Numbered from the stretch's first letter, positions 33,595 through 45,128 are shown. The stretch is DNA of 48,373 nt from an uncultured Clostridia bacterium (GCA_947631185.1 CANRKJ010000015.1:1-48373), one strand, 5' to 3'. The notes: generated from the sequence alone by a model not told the origin. Program-made: numbers and translations.

Positions 33595-36500
33595 ATGAAT
33601 ATTAAGAAAATAAGTAGTTATTTGATAAAAATATTAATAATAACTATATTTATCATTTTAAGCACTATGCAATTTGTTGCAGAATCAGTAAAACTAGTAG
33701 ATAATGAATATTATAGTATCCCTGAAGGTATTTCAGTTGATGGAAGTGCTTTTTATCCACCACATAATTGGGATGGTACCAGAGGTTTAGGTAAAGATGA
33801 AACTGTTGATAAAACAGTATGGGATGGGGGTGCTAGTGGTATTTTATGTGATGATGAAGGAATTAAAATAGGATATAATCCAGCTGAATACCACGCAGTA
33901 GGAAGTTCAGAAGGTAATGCATTCACAGCATTTATACATGCTCATTCAGACATTTACGGAAGTAACTTTGTAAATACAGAGTGTGCAAGAATAACACAGA
34001 TAGCATGGTGGCAATTCAGATTTAGAGGCGTAGAAATGGATAATTCTGCATGGAATATTACGAAAAATTTATTAAATGAAGAAAGTAGAGTAGATAATAG
34101 ACCTAAAAATGACGATAAAATAAAAGCTGGTTATAAACCACAAGGCGAGTTAACAAATGAAACATTAATAGATGGAGCTTTGAATTCTATTGAAGATGGT
34201 TTATCTGACCCTTTAAAAAGTAAAATAATAAATGAATGCTTTGTTTTTGATGATGAAAATGATAAGAAACCATCAGAATTATATGAAAATGTTAGAAAAT
34301 TATTTAATGATGGAGAAATAGATGAAGATAAATATAATCAAATTACTTATTTAATTAATAAAGGTTTTGATTCAGTTGCAAAAGAAGCTATAAATAAAAA
34401 TTTTAATGAAGAAACTGGAGAATATGACAAAGAAGATAGTTCAGATGATTCAGATGATTCAGATGATGAAAAATATAAGTATAGTAGTTCTTTTGTTGGA
34501 GCTGATGATTTATATTCATGGGCAAAAGAGTTTTATACATATACTAAATTATTCTTGGATGGAACAGAATTAAAAGATGAATATAAACCTAAAGTTGTTA
34601 CTAAAAAAGCAGATGGATTATCAGAAGATACTAAGATTTCATTTGATAAACAAACACAATGTTATATTATGGGTCCAATTAAAATTATTTACCCTTATTA
34701 TGAATATAATAATAAATTATTTGCAGGTATTACTGATGTAAAATTATCTTATACAAATACAGATGATAAAATTATTGAAGTAGATAGAACAACTAAAGAT
34801 ATTGATGGATTAGAAGCAGGACAATGGAACTTTCTTTTAACAAAACCTGAAAATGTACCAGAAAGTGGTGATGAAGTTTATATTGCTTTAAAATATAGTG
34901 AAGATATTAAAAGTATATCTAATATGAATATTAAAGCAAAATATATGTCATATTTTAGTGCCGGATGGACTGAATGGGAAGGAACAGAACAAGTAACAGT
35001 AGAAACTAGTAGAAAGTATAAATTTACAGATCCTTATTATAAAAAAGATTATAAAGAAGATGGAAAGTATGATGATTATGATGGAAAGGGACCATATGAT
35101 TGGGTGTCAAAAGATAGGGATGTAACAGTAGAACCAGGTGAGCCTTTTCCATATGATAAATATCCTAATGCTATTGTAAACAGTGTTGAGGTCGTAACAA
35201 AAAATTATTCCAAAACTACTCAGCCTTTAACTACACCTCATGAAAATAGAATATTTTTTAACGAAAAAGAAGCTTCAACTGATTTCCCTACACCAATGGA
35301 TGATTTAGTATTAACTAAAAAAGCAGTAGACGAAGATGGAAATGTAATTGAATCAGATGATGAATTCAATTTCCAAGTATGGATTGAAGATGATGGTATT
35401 AGTGATCATAAAATAGTTGAAGATTTTGATGGAACAACATATTATTTATGGAGAAATAATGTTGTAGTACAAGCAAATAAAACTACTACAGTTGATATGC
35501 CATATTATTATCCAGAAAATTACGGTGGAAAGAAACCAAGAGTTGTTATTGTTGAAACAGACTCAATGGGAATTAAATATACATTATATAAAGAGATAAA
35601 AGATTTATTAGATAAAGAAGATGCAAAAGTTTTAAAAGAAGCATTAAGAAATCTAGGAATTGATGCTATAAAACCAGATTCAATTTGGCTTTCTGGAGGA
35701 TACATAGTTCCTGATAAAATAGATGGTTTAGGTACAGGTGTAACTTATAAAGGAGACGGAGTATATTATCTAGACGGAAACAACCTTGAAGTTACAGCAG
35801 TAAATATTAAAGAACAAAAACATGGACATTTATCTATAACTAAGAAAATGAGAAAAGAATATTATACACAAGATGAAGTATTTAATATGTCTTTAGATTT
35901 AACAGTTGATGGAGAAAATACAACAGCAAATATTCCATTAAGAATTCAAAAAGATCCTTATAGTGAGGGATATAAAATTACATTAAAAGATGGAACTGTA
36001 GTTAATGGTATTATTGAAGGAAGTTCAGATGATAATTACTATTATGCAACTTGGACAAGTGGAGAAATAAAATGGAATAGTGGAAATCTACCAACATATT
36101 ATGTAGAGGAAAAATTAGAAGGAGATCAAATAGATAAATATACTCCTATAGATATATCAAATGCAAGTGGTTATATTAGTGAATGTAATCAAAAACATTC
36201 TTCAGATATTTTATCTGGTGACTATAAAGTTGAACCTGTAGAAGTTGAAATAGAAAATGTTTCTGATTCAACTATAACAACTGAAGTAGAAAAACAAGTA
36301 GTTGACCAAGATGGAAATCCTAATGAAATAGAAATAGATAAAGATTATTTAGTTGATATAACTTATACTGGTGATATAGATGGAGAAAGAGTTGAATTAG
36401 GAGATTCTTCTACAGTTGAGATTTCACCAAAAGGTAAAGTAGGTAAATATTCAATTAGTAAAAGACCAGAAGTAGAACAATACTATGTAAGAATAGATGA

Positions 36501-39500
36501 ACATGAAAATACAGATGGTTCTTTCTGGAAAGATTTTGAAGCTGTTTATGCAAATGGTGACAAAGAAGAACCTATAAGTGAAGAAGATATTGAAATTGTT
36601 TATGAGAAAGATCAATATGGAACAGATACAGAAAAAATTGATTATATTGAAATAAAAATCAATTCAGAAAAAATAAATTCATTTAAAATAAAATTTAAAG
36701 TAAAAAATACAATGTCATTCACAGGACTTACATTAAAAAAATCTTGTCCTGATTTTGAAGCATTAAAAAAATTAGGAATAAATACATTCTATTTCAAAAT
36801 AGAACCTGTATCAATAAATTATTTTAAAAGACCTTTTGGCTTAGATGTTTCTTTCTATGAAACTTATAAAAATCTATTTAATGATGATAGATATTTAAAA
36901 GATGAAAATGGAAACTTATATAAAGACAAAGTTATAGTAAAGGTTACAGAAGACGATGGTTTTGTTTTAAATAGTAACGTAATTCCATTTACTTCTATAC
37001 CTCTTCAAATAACTGAGGTTGATCAGTTTGGAGTTGCATATAGTGATTTTGCATTAAATTCTTATGATAGTGAAGAAGATTATCAAAATTCTATATGGAA
37101 TATATGTTATCCAACTGATGGAGAAGGATATAATTTCTATAGATTTAACCAATATGCAAAAGAATCTGATATTCCATTTGGAACAGATGCGGTTACAGCG
37201 GTTTTTGCCAATAAAGGAGGACCTATAGGAGAAAGATTAAGAATTAAGAAAAAATTATCAAGTCATAATGGAAATGTTAATGTTGAAGAATTTTTTGAAG
37301 AAAATCCAAACTTTGAATTTAGATTTAAAGTTTTTGCAGAAATAAATTTTGATTATTATGATATGACTCACATACATTCAGATGGCGATGGAATGGAAAA
37401 CTATGAAGACATTACAAATGAATATTTTGGAGGATATGAAGTAGTTATCAATAGATCAAATTATGAAAGCGGAGTTACTTCTAAAAATATTCCAAAAAAT
37501 AAATATACTGGAAAATTTATAGTTAAAGAACTTTTAGATAATGGAGAAAGTGGATTATTTAGACCAAATGGTAATAATACATATGACACATGGATAATTG
37601 ATTCAAATACAGTTACAGTTGAAAGCGAAGATCTAATACCTACAGTTGAGGTAGAAGCAGAAAACTTTGTTGGAAGAATACAATTAGATAAAAGTATTGA
37701 ACCTTTTGAAGATGGAGAGGAATTCTACTTTAGAATGTTCGAAAACGGCAAAGATGTTACAGAAAAATACTTTGGAGTTAGTAAAGTTACTATAACAAAA
37801 GCAATACATGATCAAGATGGAATAATATCTTCAGATGTTTATGGAAATCATGAATTTACAATAGTTGAATATGATGATAAAGATTATAAATATGAAGATA
37901 GAGCAGATAGTGATAGTGATTATTGGAACTTATTTACACCAGATAATAATGGTACATGGACATTTACAATGAGTGGTGAAGATTTAAATGAAGATGCTAT
38001 AAGACTTATTGAAGCTAAGAATTATAAAGATAGAAGAATTCAAGTTAGAAAAACTGTATCAGATTCTTCTGATGAAGATAAAACATATTATTTTGATGTA
38101 TATGTAAAAGGAGAAGATATAAAATATGGAACAGAATCAGATGGTGTAATTAATTCTACAGATATAAAAGATGAATTAAAAGATGCTGAAGGTTATCAAA
38201 AATTAACTACATTACAAGCAACAGTTAAAGCTGGAGAAACTACTTCTGAATGGGTATCTACTGATTATATAAGATTTAGTGGAGATAAAATTAGTTATAA
38301 AGTAATAGAAGTAGACGAAAATGGAGTTTCTTATTCTGAATATAATTCAGATCCAAGTGCATATACAGGAACATTCTGGAACAGTGGAGTAATTCCAAAT
38401 AATGATGGTGTTTGGTCAGGAACTCTTAATAAAGAGATAACAAAAAGAGAAGGCGAAATAGAAAAGGTTGAAGCTGTAAACTCTGAAAAAGAGCCAATTT
38501 GGATTAGCTTATCAAAATCTGTTTTAAATAAAAATAATAAAATAGAACCAATTGCTGATGGAGAGAAATTCATTTACAATATAGATGTAACAGGATATGG
38601 AACAGAAAGAGTTGAAATAACTAAGGAAAATCCAACATGGAGAAAAGCATATTTTGTAGAAAAAGGTGAAACTTTAATAGTAACAGCAACAGAGGTAGAT
38701 GATCAAGGTAGAACATATGAAAATAGAGGAGATTCTGAGTTCTGGAAAGAATTTGTTCCAGCTGATGGAAAAGGAATTATAACTAAAGAAGTTAAATTTG
38801 ATGGCTCAAGTTTAGATATCAAATTGGAAGGAACAAACATAAAAAAATCACAAGGTAAATTAAAAATTATAAAAGAGAAAAAACCATTTGTAGATGGCGA
38901 AAGATTCTATTTTACAATAAATAATTTATCTCAAGAAGAATTAGCAAACATGTTTAGTTCAGCAGAAACAGCTACAGTTGGAGGAAAAGGTGCTATAGTT
39001 TTAACTTATAATAATCCTATTGCTATATCTAATGATATAGATTGGATATCAGATTTTGCACCAAAATATACAATCACTGAGGTAGACGAAAATGGAAATG
39101 CTTATGGTGATTTAACAGAAGAGCAAAGAAAAGATTCAGCGATTTGGAGTGTTTGTAACCCAGAAGATGGTGGAGTTCATACAATTACTTTACAATCAGA
39201 TTCAGAAAGTCCTGCTACAGTAAGTACATGTATTCAAGTAAATAATTCAGAAAAATATTCTTTCACAATTAAGAAAGAAGTTAAGAGTGCTAGTTTAGAT
39301 ATAACTGATGAATCTATTGTAGAAAATCATAAAGAATTTTATTTTAAAGTAATAGATATAAAAAATAATAAAACTTTAAATGAAGAAGAATTAAAAGATA
39401 TACTTGAAGATAAGTATGCTACATATGTAAAAACTTTATCTAATGGAATTGCAGTAGTAACTCTAAATGAAAATAATTATAGTGAAGGTGTTATTTCTAA

Positions 39501-42500
39501 GAAAATAGATAAATCTCTACAATATAAAATAGTTGAAGTTGATGATAATGGTGATGAATATAGTGAAACTTCAGCTAGCGAATATTGGAAAGAATTTACT
39601 CCTGAAAGAACAGAATGGATTGCATCTGAAAAGAACCCAACTGTCACAGCAATCAACTATTCAAGCGATAATTATTGGGCACAGGTAAATGTATCAAAAA
39701 TATTTAATGGTAATTGGAAAGATGGAGATTATGAAATACTTGTACAAATTTCTACAGATGGTGGAAATAGTTGGGATACACTAAAATCATTTACATTTAA
39801 TCCAAATGATTACTCAGGAAAATATGTAACTGGTAATCCAGATGAAATAGATTCAGATAATTATGATGCTAGATTAACATGGAAACAAGGAGATGTTGCT
39901 CCTAAAATAAGATTTAGAGAAACAACTGATACTGGTAAAAAAGTAACATATAGAATTAATGATGAAACTGTAGAAGAAAATACAGAATATCAATTATCAG
40001 ACGGTAAAGGAATGCAATGTTCATTAGAGTGTACAAATGGTGGTTCTAATCCAGATAGACATTATGGAAATATATTAGTAAAGAAATCATTAGATTATAA
40101 TGCAAATATATCATTTACATTTAATTATCAATATAAGAAAGACGGCGAAGATTGGGGACCAGTAAAAACTCTTATAGTTCCTGCAAATGGTGTGGCAAGT
40201 ACAGAAGTAATTTCATGGGATGATGGAGAAGAAAATCCTGAATTTAGAATTTGGGAAGTTGAAGATTTTGATTATACACTTAAATCAATTAGTATTGTTA
40301 ATGCAGATAAAGTTGAAAATGCACAAAAATATAATTCAAATGGTGTACAAGGAAAATTGAACTGTACAAAACATAAAACTGAAAATCAACCTCAAGTTGA
40401 AGTAAGTGCTGAAAACTCAGGAAGTGGTCATCGTGGAGGTTTAAAGATATTAAAGAAATTTAATGTAATTGAAGAAAAAGGCGGAGTAACAGTTGAAGAT
40501 ATAATGAAAGATTTGAAGGCTATATCTCCAGATTATGAATTCAAATTTATAGTTAATATTTACAATGATAATAATATAGGATCATTTAACTATAAAGGTG
40601 TAGAATATTCTAATGATAATGTTGCAAGAGTTGAAATGTCTGTATCAATAGATGAATTATTAAGTGCTATGTCAAGTAGTGGAAAATCTACTTCTGAAGT
40701 TCAAATTGGAGATGTAATTGAAGTTTCTTGGAAAGGTGATAAAGCTCCAAAATTTGAAGTAGAAGAAGAAAATTCAGGAAAATTCTGGCATGGAACAATA
40801 GTAGATGGCTCTTCTACACAATTTGTTGAAGGTAAAACAATTGATGTATTATTTGTAAATGAATATACAGTTACAATTGATATGGGATTATATACAAAAC
40901 TTGCTGGATTAGTATGGGAAGACTCTTATAATAAAGATAAAGACGGCACAACAGCAGGAATTGATGCAGATGGTGTATATGAATTAGGTGAAAAATTAGT
41001 AGATAATGTTTATGTAGTACCAGTAAGGGTATTAAGTGACGGAGAAACAGAAATAAGAGCAAGAAATAGTGATTCAACATATGGTGGATTTATTAAAAAC
41101 GGTGGAAAAGATTATTATTATATTTCAAATAGTGATAATGGTAGATGGCATTTTGAAGATGTAGAAGTACCAGCTAAGAGAAGTGGTGAAGAATCATTTG
41201 AAGATATATATTATGATATAGAATTTTACTATGATGGTACATTATATGAACCAACTGAATTCTTGGCTGAATTAGGTGGTGTTGCAGAAGCATATAAGAG
41301 CTTGCAAACAGGAGAAAAAGCAGAATATTTTGATAATTCATTTGCAATAGAATCTTCTGATGGAAAAGATAGAAAAAAATATAATGCTCAATTTGCAACT
41401 GTTACAGGAGATCAACCATTTAATGGTGCAGTTGATCCAGATACAGTTTCAACTGTAGGAAAAGTATTAGATTCTAATGGTAATGAAAAATCATATGTTG
41501 ATTATAAAACTGTTGCAATAGCAGGTTCAGGAGATAATGAAGTATTAAGATATATCTCTAATGGAACATTAAGAAGTTTATCTCCAGATAATCCAGAAAG
41601 TGAAGATTATATAAATAATAACTTATTTATGAAAGCAACAACAGAAAATGCTGGTTTAACATATTTCTTTGGATATGACTTTGCTTTAACAGAAGATATG
41701 TTAAGAATTGTTGAGAAGGATAGTGTACATTATTACTATGGAATTAACGTTTTAGATATAGATTATGCTGAACATATAAACTTAGGATTGAAAAAGAGAC
41801 AAAGAGCTGAATTAATGGTTGACAAAACAATAGATAGTGCAACAATAATAGTAAATGATAAATATAAAACTTATTATCTAAACAATAATGCATCAACTAG
41901 AGATAGTTTATCTGCTATTATTAAAGATTTAACTAAAGATTTAAATAATAAAGATGTTTTTGGAAACCTACAAGATTATATTAATAATGATGAAGTTAAA
42001 TCTGACTTAAATATATATCAATCAGATTATAACTATAGAGTAGCTGCATATCAAGGAACACCAGTTGCTACTGCTTTAGATAGATTCTATCAAGCAATAA
42101 ATGGTGGAGTTGAAAATGATGCTATTAAATCAAAAGAATTAAAGGTATTTTTAACATATAAAGTAAAAATTAAAAATGCATCAGGAGATTATGATGTTAA
42201 AGTTAAATATTTAGATGATTACTATAGTTCTGATTTAACTTATGTTGACGTAGCTAGTGGTTATAACTATATGGGTGGTACAATTAAAGATGGTAACAAC
42301 AATAGAGATGGTCATGGCGATCAACCAGGATTATGGGCTTATATTGAACAAGATCAAAAAGAAGAAACAAACTTAACAAACCTATTTGCTTCAGAGGAAA
42401 ATTATTACAAAAACTCAATAACAAGTGATAATATTAAACGATTAGAAACTATTTCAACAAATGTCGGAACATCATATAATAAAGATAGAATTGATTTAAA

Positions 42501-45042
42501 TAAAGATGACAAACATGGTGTACAAATAGGAAGTGGAAAACAAAAAACATATTATTTAACATATAAAGTTGGAAATGTAAATCAATTCTTAGCAGATGCA
42601 AGAGGTATATTATTTGAACTTGGTGAAAAGAGAAATTATGCTGAAGTTCAAGAATTTACTCCATATATTTCTGGTACAAAATATAAAGATTATGCAGGTG
42701 TACTTGATAGATATTCAGCACCAGGAAGTTTAAATATGCAAGATTATTCAACATATATGGAACAAGATACAGATTTTGCAATAGTAGATTTAATGTCAAA
42801 TCCAGATGCAAATCCAAGAACAATATCTGGAACAGCATGGCTAGATAGTGAAAGTGAAGAATTTAATAATCAAATTATTGGTAATGGTAGAATAGATGGT
42901 GAAAATGATAAACCATTAGAAGGATATACAGCAAGACTTGTTCAAGTAATTGATGTTCCAACAGTAGATGATACTACTGGAAAAATTACTGATAATTATG
43001 AAGAATATGAATTCTATTGGGACAATGCAAATAGTGTAACAGATGCAAATGGTAAATATACAATAAATGGTTATACTTCTAACGGTATTGTAAATAAAGG
43101 TTTAATGCCAGGTAACTTTATTGTAAGATTTAATTACGGTGATGAATATAATGAGGCTGGAATAAATGGTGAGGATTACAAAACAACTATTTATCAAGTA
43201 GATGGAAATCTAAAAGCTACTGGTGGTGCAGAATATGTAAATAATGAGTGGATTGCAGAAAAGGATACAGATGGATATGATATATTCAGTATTCCTGAAA
43301 ATAATAACCAATTTAGAGATAATGAAGCAAGAAGATTGAAAATAATTAAAGATACTTATGAATTAGATAATGATAAAACAGCAACATTTAATGTAGCAGG
43401 ACAAACAAGAGAAACTTATGTTGATAATATGAAAGCAGATTATGATAAACAAATAAACGATGGAAAATATCCTGATTATGCAAAACAATATGACGAATTT
43501 ACAAATAAACTATATCAACCACTTGAAATTCAACAAAATGGTGATTATGCATATGATAATGGACGTTTAACTAAAGCTAATGGATATGCAATGTTTGCAG
43601 ATACAGCAAAAATGAATTTACCAGTTGAAAATCCAAACTTAGAAGCAAAGAGTGCAGACGATTTAAATGCACAAACTGAAGGTTATGAAATTGCATCTGT
43701 AAACTTTGGATTAGAAGAAAGATCTAAAACAGATTTTTATATGGATAAACAAATTGAACAAATTAAATTAACAACATCAAGTGATAATGAATTCTTCAAT
43801 TTAGATTGTGATATAAATTACTATTATGGTGAAACTGAAGAAGACATCAAAAATAATAATAAAATTGAAGATGGATATGAACTATATAAAGTAAAAGATG
43901 ATATTTGGGTACAAATAATTCCAAAAGCCGAAGTAAAAGGAATTAGTAATTTACAATCATTAAGAGATGTTCTAGATGAAGACAATAATGAAACTAGAAA
44001 AGGATTTAAATATATAAATACTGATTCAATAGTTTTACAAGGATTAACAATGGAGATAAAATACAGATTTACAGTATTTAACTTAAGTGAAACTGATACT
44101 TATGGAGAAAAATTAGATGAAATATTGTATGGTGAAAACTACTTAGATAGTGAAAAAATAAATAATGCATTTAATAGTGTAATAGATAAATTATCTTCTC
44201 CAGAATATCAAATAGCACCTGATAATGGACATTTGAATTTCTTGTATGAAGGAAATGAAGATTATTCTGGACCAAAATCTTATGGTAGATATTTAGGAAA
44301 TACATACTATAGAGGATTTAATGGAGAAACTGGAAACTATTCAAAATGGGATACTGATAAAGTTGTTACAACTACAGTTCGTCAAATGATTGATTATGTT
44401 GATAATGACATTGGTGTATCTGAAATTGGTGCAACACAAGGTGAAAACGGAGAATTGTGGCAGATTAGAGAAAACAACATAGAATCTTTAGGAGATATTT
44501 TAGATAATAATATATTTGTTGATGGTAAAGTATATAATGAATTGTCAACAAGCAATGTACCATATAATAATATTTTATTAACAGCAGATTCTAAAGAATA
44601 CAATTCAAACTTTGTAAAGAGATTGATTCCAAAGGATTCAGAATTAGATAATAATAATCATGGTGATGATATAAAAGATTGTACATCATCAACAAGCTTA
44701 ACAGAAACTAAAGAATTTTCAGCAACAGATAAAGGTGATACAGGTATAGATAACTATGCTGAAATAGTATTAGTTGAAAATACAGTTGGTAGAAGAGATG
44801 TAGAGACAGTTTATGGTAACTATGATCCAAGATCTGGAGCTCAATTCACAACAGAAAGAGACGAATCTTCAACTGAAATTATCACATTATCACCTCCAAC
44901 AGGTAATGAAGAAAATGAAAGAGAAATGTTATCATGGATGTCAGTAGTTATAGCAATTGCATTAGTAGCTGGAGGAACTACAGGAATTTCAATTGGAATT
45001 ATCAAAAAGAGTAAAAAACAAAAATTTGATGATGAAGAATAA
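33595..45042 (+). CDS. Giant surface protein: thioester-like head, ~13 Cna-B-like domains, SPPTG anchor
   Basis: About 3815 residues from ATG 33595 (an ATG at 33580 lies inside its own ribosome site). Signal peptide 1-30. Residues ~35-330 contain GILC (Cys85) and TQIAWW (Gln135), the Cys plus TQxA-W pattern of thioester adhesin domains. From ~570 to ~2430 about 13 domains of 100-170 residues follow. Each opens with a Lys-rich strand (LRIKKKLS, IQLDKSIE, IQVRKTVS, ILVKKSLD) and closes near a Glu-bearing strand (ITEVDENG), as in Cna-B/FctA domains with Lys-Asn isopeptide bonds. SdrD_B-like units begin near 2435 and 3080. The C-terminus is SPPTG (3766-3770, DNA 44890-44904), a helix and KKSKKQK. 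SPPTG fits the (S/P)PxTG motif of clostridial sortases. No sortase gene is in the window. Confidence 0.85.
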   Translation: MNIKKISSYLIKILIITIFIILSTMQFVAESVKLVDNEYYSIPEGISVDGSAFYPPHNWDGTRGLGKDETVDKTVWDGGASGILCDDEGIKIGYNPAEYHAVGSSEGNAFTAFIHAHSDIYGSNFVNTECARITQIAWWQFRFRGVEMDNSAWNITKNLLNEESRVDNRPKNDDKIKAGYKPQGELTNETLIDGALNSIEDGLSDPLKSKIINECFVFDDENDKKPSELYENVRKLFNDGEIDEDKYNQITYLINKGFDSVAKEAINKNFNEETGEYDKEDSSDDSDDSDDEKYKYSSSFVGADDLYSWAKEFYTYTKLFLDGTELKDEYKPKVVTKKADGLSEDTKISFDKQTQCYIMGPIKIIYPYYEYNNKLFAGITDVKLSYTNTDDKIIEVDRTTKDIDGLEAGQWNFLLTKPENVPESGDEVYIALKYSEDIKSISNMNIKAKYMSYFSAGWTEWEGTEQVTVETSRKYKFTDPYYKKDYKEDGKYDDYDGKGPYDWVSKDRDVTVEPGEPFPYDKYPNAIVNSVEVVTKNYSKTTQPLTTPHENRIFFNEKEASTDFPTPMDDLVLTKKAVDEDGNVIESDDEFNFQVWIEDDGISDHKIVEDFDGTTYYLWRNNVVVQANKTTTVDMPYYYPENYGGKKPRVVIVETDSMGIKYTLYKEIKDLLDKEDAKVLKEALRNLGIDAIKPDSIWLSGGYIVPDKIDGLGTGVTYKGDGVYYLDGNNLEVTAVNIKEQKHGHLSITKKMRKEYYTQDEVFNMSLDLTVDGENTTANIPLRIQKDPYSEGYKITLKDGTVVNGIIEGSSDDNYYYATWTSGEIKWNSGNLPTYYVEEKLEGDQIDKYTPIDISNASGYISECNQKHSSDILSGDYKVEPVEVEIENVSDSTITTEVEKQVVDQDGNPNEIEIDKDYLVDITYTGDIDGERVELGDSSTVEISPKGKVGKYSISKRPEVEQYYVRIDEHENTDGSFWKDFEAVYANGDKEEPISEEDIEIVYEKDQYGTDTEKIDYIEIKINSEKINSFKIKFKVKNTMSFTGLTLKKSCPDFEALKKLGINTFYFKIEPVSINYFKRPFGLDVSFYETYKNLFNDDRYLKDENGNLYKDKVIVKVTEDDGFVLNSNVIPFTSIPLQITEVDQFGVAYSDFALNSYDSEEDYQNSIWNICYPTDGEGYNFYRFNQYAKESDIPFGTDAVTAVFANKGGPIGERLRIKKKLSSHNGNVNVEEFFEENPNFEFRFKVFAEINFDYYDMTHIHSDGDGMENYEDITNEYFGGYEVVINRSNYESGVTSKNIPKNKYTGKFIVKELLDNGESGLFRPNGNNTYDTWIIDSNTVTVESEDLIPTVEVEAENFVGRIQLDKSIEPFEDGEEFYFRMFENGKDVTEKYFGVSKVTITKAIHDQDGIISSDVYGNHEFTIVEYDDKDYKYEDRADSDSDYWNLFTPDNNGTWTFTMSGEDLNEDAIRLIEAKNYKDRRIQVRKTVSDSSDEDKTYYFDVYVKGEDIKYGTESDGVINSTDIKDELKDAEGYQKLTTLQATVKAGETTSEWVSTDYIRFSGDKISYKVIEVDENGVSYSEYNSDPSAYTGTFWNSGVIPNNDGVWSGTLNKEITKREGEIEKVEAVNSEKEPIWISLSKSVLNKNNKIEPIADGEKFIYNIDVTGYGTERVEITKENPTWRKAYFVEKGETLIVTATEVDDQGRTYENRGDSEFWKEFVPADGKGIITKEVKFDGSSLDIKLEGTNIKKSQGKLKIIKEKKPFVDGERFYFTINNLSQEELANMFSSAETATVGGKGAIVLTYNNPIAISNDIDWISDFAPKYTITEVDENGNAYGDLTEEQRKDSAIWSVCNPEDGGVHTITLQSDSESPATVSTCIQVNNSEKYSFTIKKEVKSASLDITDESIVENHKEFYFKVIDIKNNKTLNEEELKDILEDKYATYVKTLSNGIAVVTLNENNYSEGVISKKIDKSLQYKIVEVDDNGDEYSETSASEYWKEFTPERTEWIASEKNPTVTAINYSSDNYWAQVNVSKIFNGNWKDGDYEILVQISTDGGNSWDTLKSFTFNPNDYSGKYVTGNPDEIDSDNYDARLTWKQGDVAPKIRFRETTDTGKKVTYRINDETVEENTEYQLSDGKGMQCSLECTNGGSNPDRHYGNILVKKSLDYNANISFTFNYQYKKDGEDWGPVKTLIVPANGVASTEVISWDDGEENPEFRIWEVEDFDYTLKSISIVNADKVENAQKYNSNGVQGKLNCTKHKTENQPQVEVSAENSGSGHRGGLKILKKFNVIEEKGGVTVEDIMKDLKAISPDYEFKFIVNIYNDNNIGSFNYKGVEYSNDNVARVEMSVSIDELLSAMSSSGKSTSEVQIGDVIEVSWKGDKAPKFEVEEENSGKFWHGTIVDGSSTQFVEGKTIDVLFVNEYTVTIDMGLYTKLAGLVWEDSYNKDKDGTTAGIDADGVYELGEKLVDNVYVVPVRVLSDGETEIRARNSDSTYGGFIKNGGKDYYYISNSDNGRWHFEDVEVPAKRSGEESFEDIYYDIEFYYDGTLYEPTEFLAELGGVAEAYKSLQTGEKAEYFDNSFAIESSDGKDRKKYNAQFATVTGDQPFNGAVDPDTVSTVGKVLDSNGNEKSYVDYKTVAIAGSGDNEVLRYISNGTLRSLSPDNPESEDYINNNLFMKATTENAGLTYFFGYDFALTEDMLRIVEKDSVHYYYGINVLDIDYAEHINLGLKKRQRAELMVDKTIDSATIIVNDKYKTYYLNNNASTRDSLSAIIKDLTKDLNNKDVFGNLQDYINNDEVKSDLNIYQSDYNYRVAAYQGTPVATALDRFYQAINGGVENDAIKSKELKVFLTYKVKIKNASGDYDVKVKYLDDYYSSDLTYVDVASGYNYMGGTIKDGNNNRDGHGDQPGLWAYIEQDQKEETNLTNLFASEENYYKNSITSDNIKRLETISTNVGTSYNKDRIDLNKDDKHGVQIGSGKQKTYYLTYKVGNVNQFLADARGILFELGEKRNYAEVQEFTPYISGTKYKDYAGVLDRYSAPGSLNMQDYSTYMEQDTDFAIVDLMSNPDANPRTISGTAWLDSESEEFNNQIIGNGRIDGENDKPLEGYTARLVQVIDVPTVDDTTGKITDNYEEYEFYWDNANSVTDANGKYTINGYTSNGIVNKGLMPGNFIVRFNYGDEYNEAGINGEDYKTTIYQVDGNLKATGGAEYVNNEWIAEKDTDGYDIFSIPENNNQFRDNEARRLKIIKDTYELDNDKTATFNVAGQTRETYVDNMKADYDKQINDGKYPDYAKQYDEFTNKLYQPLEIQQNGDYAYDNGRLTKANGYAMFADTAKMNLPVENPNLEAKSADDLNAQTEGYEIASVNFGLEERSKTDFYMDKQIEQIKLTTSSDNEFFNLDCDINYYYGETEEDIKNNNKIEDGYELYKVKDDIWVQIIPKAEVKGISNLQSLRDVLDEDNNETRKGFKYINTDSIVLQGLTMEIKYRFTVFNLSETDTYGEKLDEILYGENYLDSEKINNAFNSVIDKLSSPEYQIAPDNGHLNFLYEGNEDYSGPKSYGRYLGNTYYRGFNGETGNYSKWDTDKVVTTTVRQMIDYVDNDIGVSEIGATQGENGELWQIRENNIESLGDILDNNIFVDGKVYNELSTSNVPYNNILLTADSKEYNSNFVKRLIPKDSELDNNNHGDDIKDCTSSTSLTETKEFSATDKGDTGIDNYAEIVLVENTVGRRDVETVYGNYDPRSGAQFTTERDESSTEIITLSPPTGNEENEREMLSWMSVVIAIALVAGGTTGISIGIIKKSKKQKFDDEE

Positions 45043-45048
45043 TAAATA

Positions 45049-45085
45049 AAAAACAAGTCGCAAAAATGCGACTTGTTTTTTTTTT
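45049..45085 (+). terminator. Terminator of the surface operon
   Basis: AAACAAGTCGCA, AAAA, TGCGACTTGTTT, then T8, within ten bases of the giant gene's stop. Confidence 0.9.
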
Positions 45086-45099
45086 AAATAAATTAATTT

Positions 45100-45128
45100 T
45101 TTACTTGTCTTTTTAGACAAATTATAAT
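45100..45128 (+). promoter_or_regulatory. Candidate spoIIE promoter with palindrome
   Basis: TTTACT (45100-45105), 17 bp, TATAAT (45123-45128). The spacer holds TTGTCT-TTTT-AGACAA (45105-45120), a possible operator. A second candidate is ATGACA (45207-45212), 21 bp, TATAAT (45234-45239); a long 21-bp spacer is the known layout of Spo0A-activated spoIIE promoters, but I see no clear 0A box. Confidence 0.35.
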
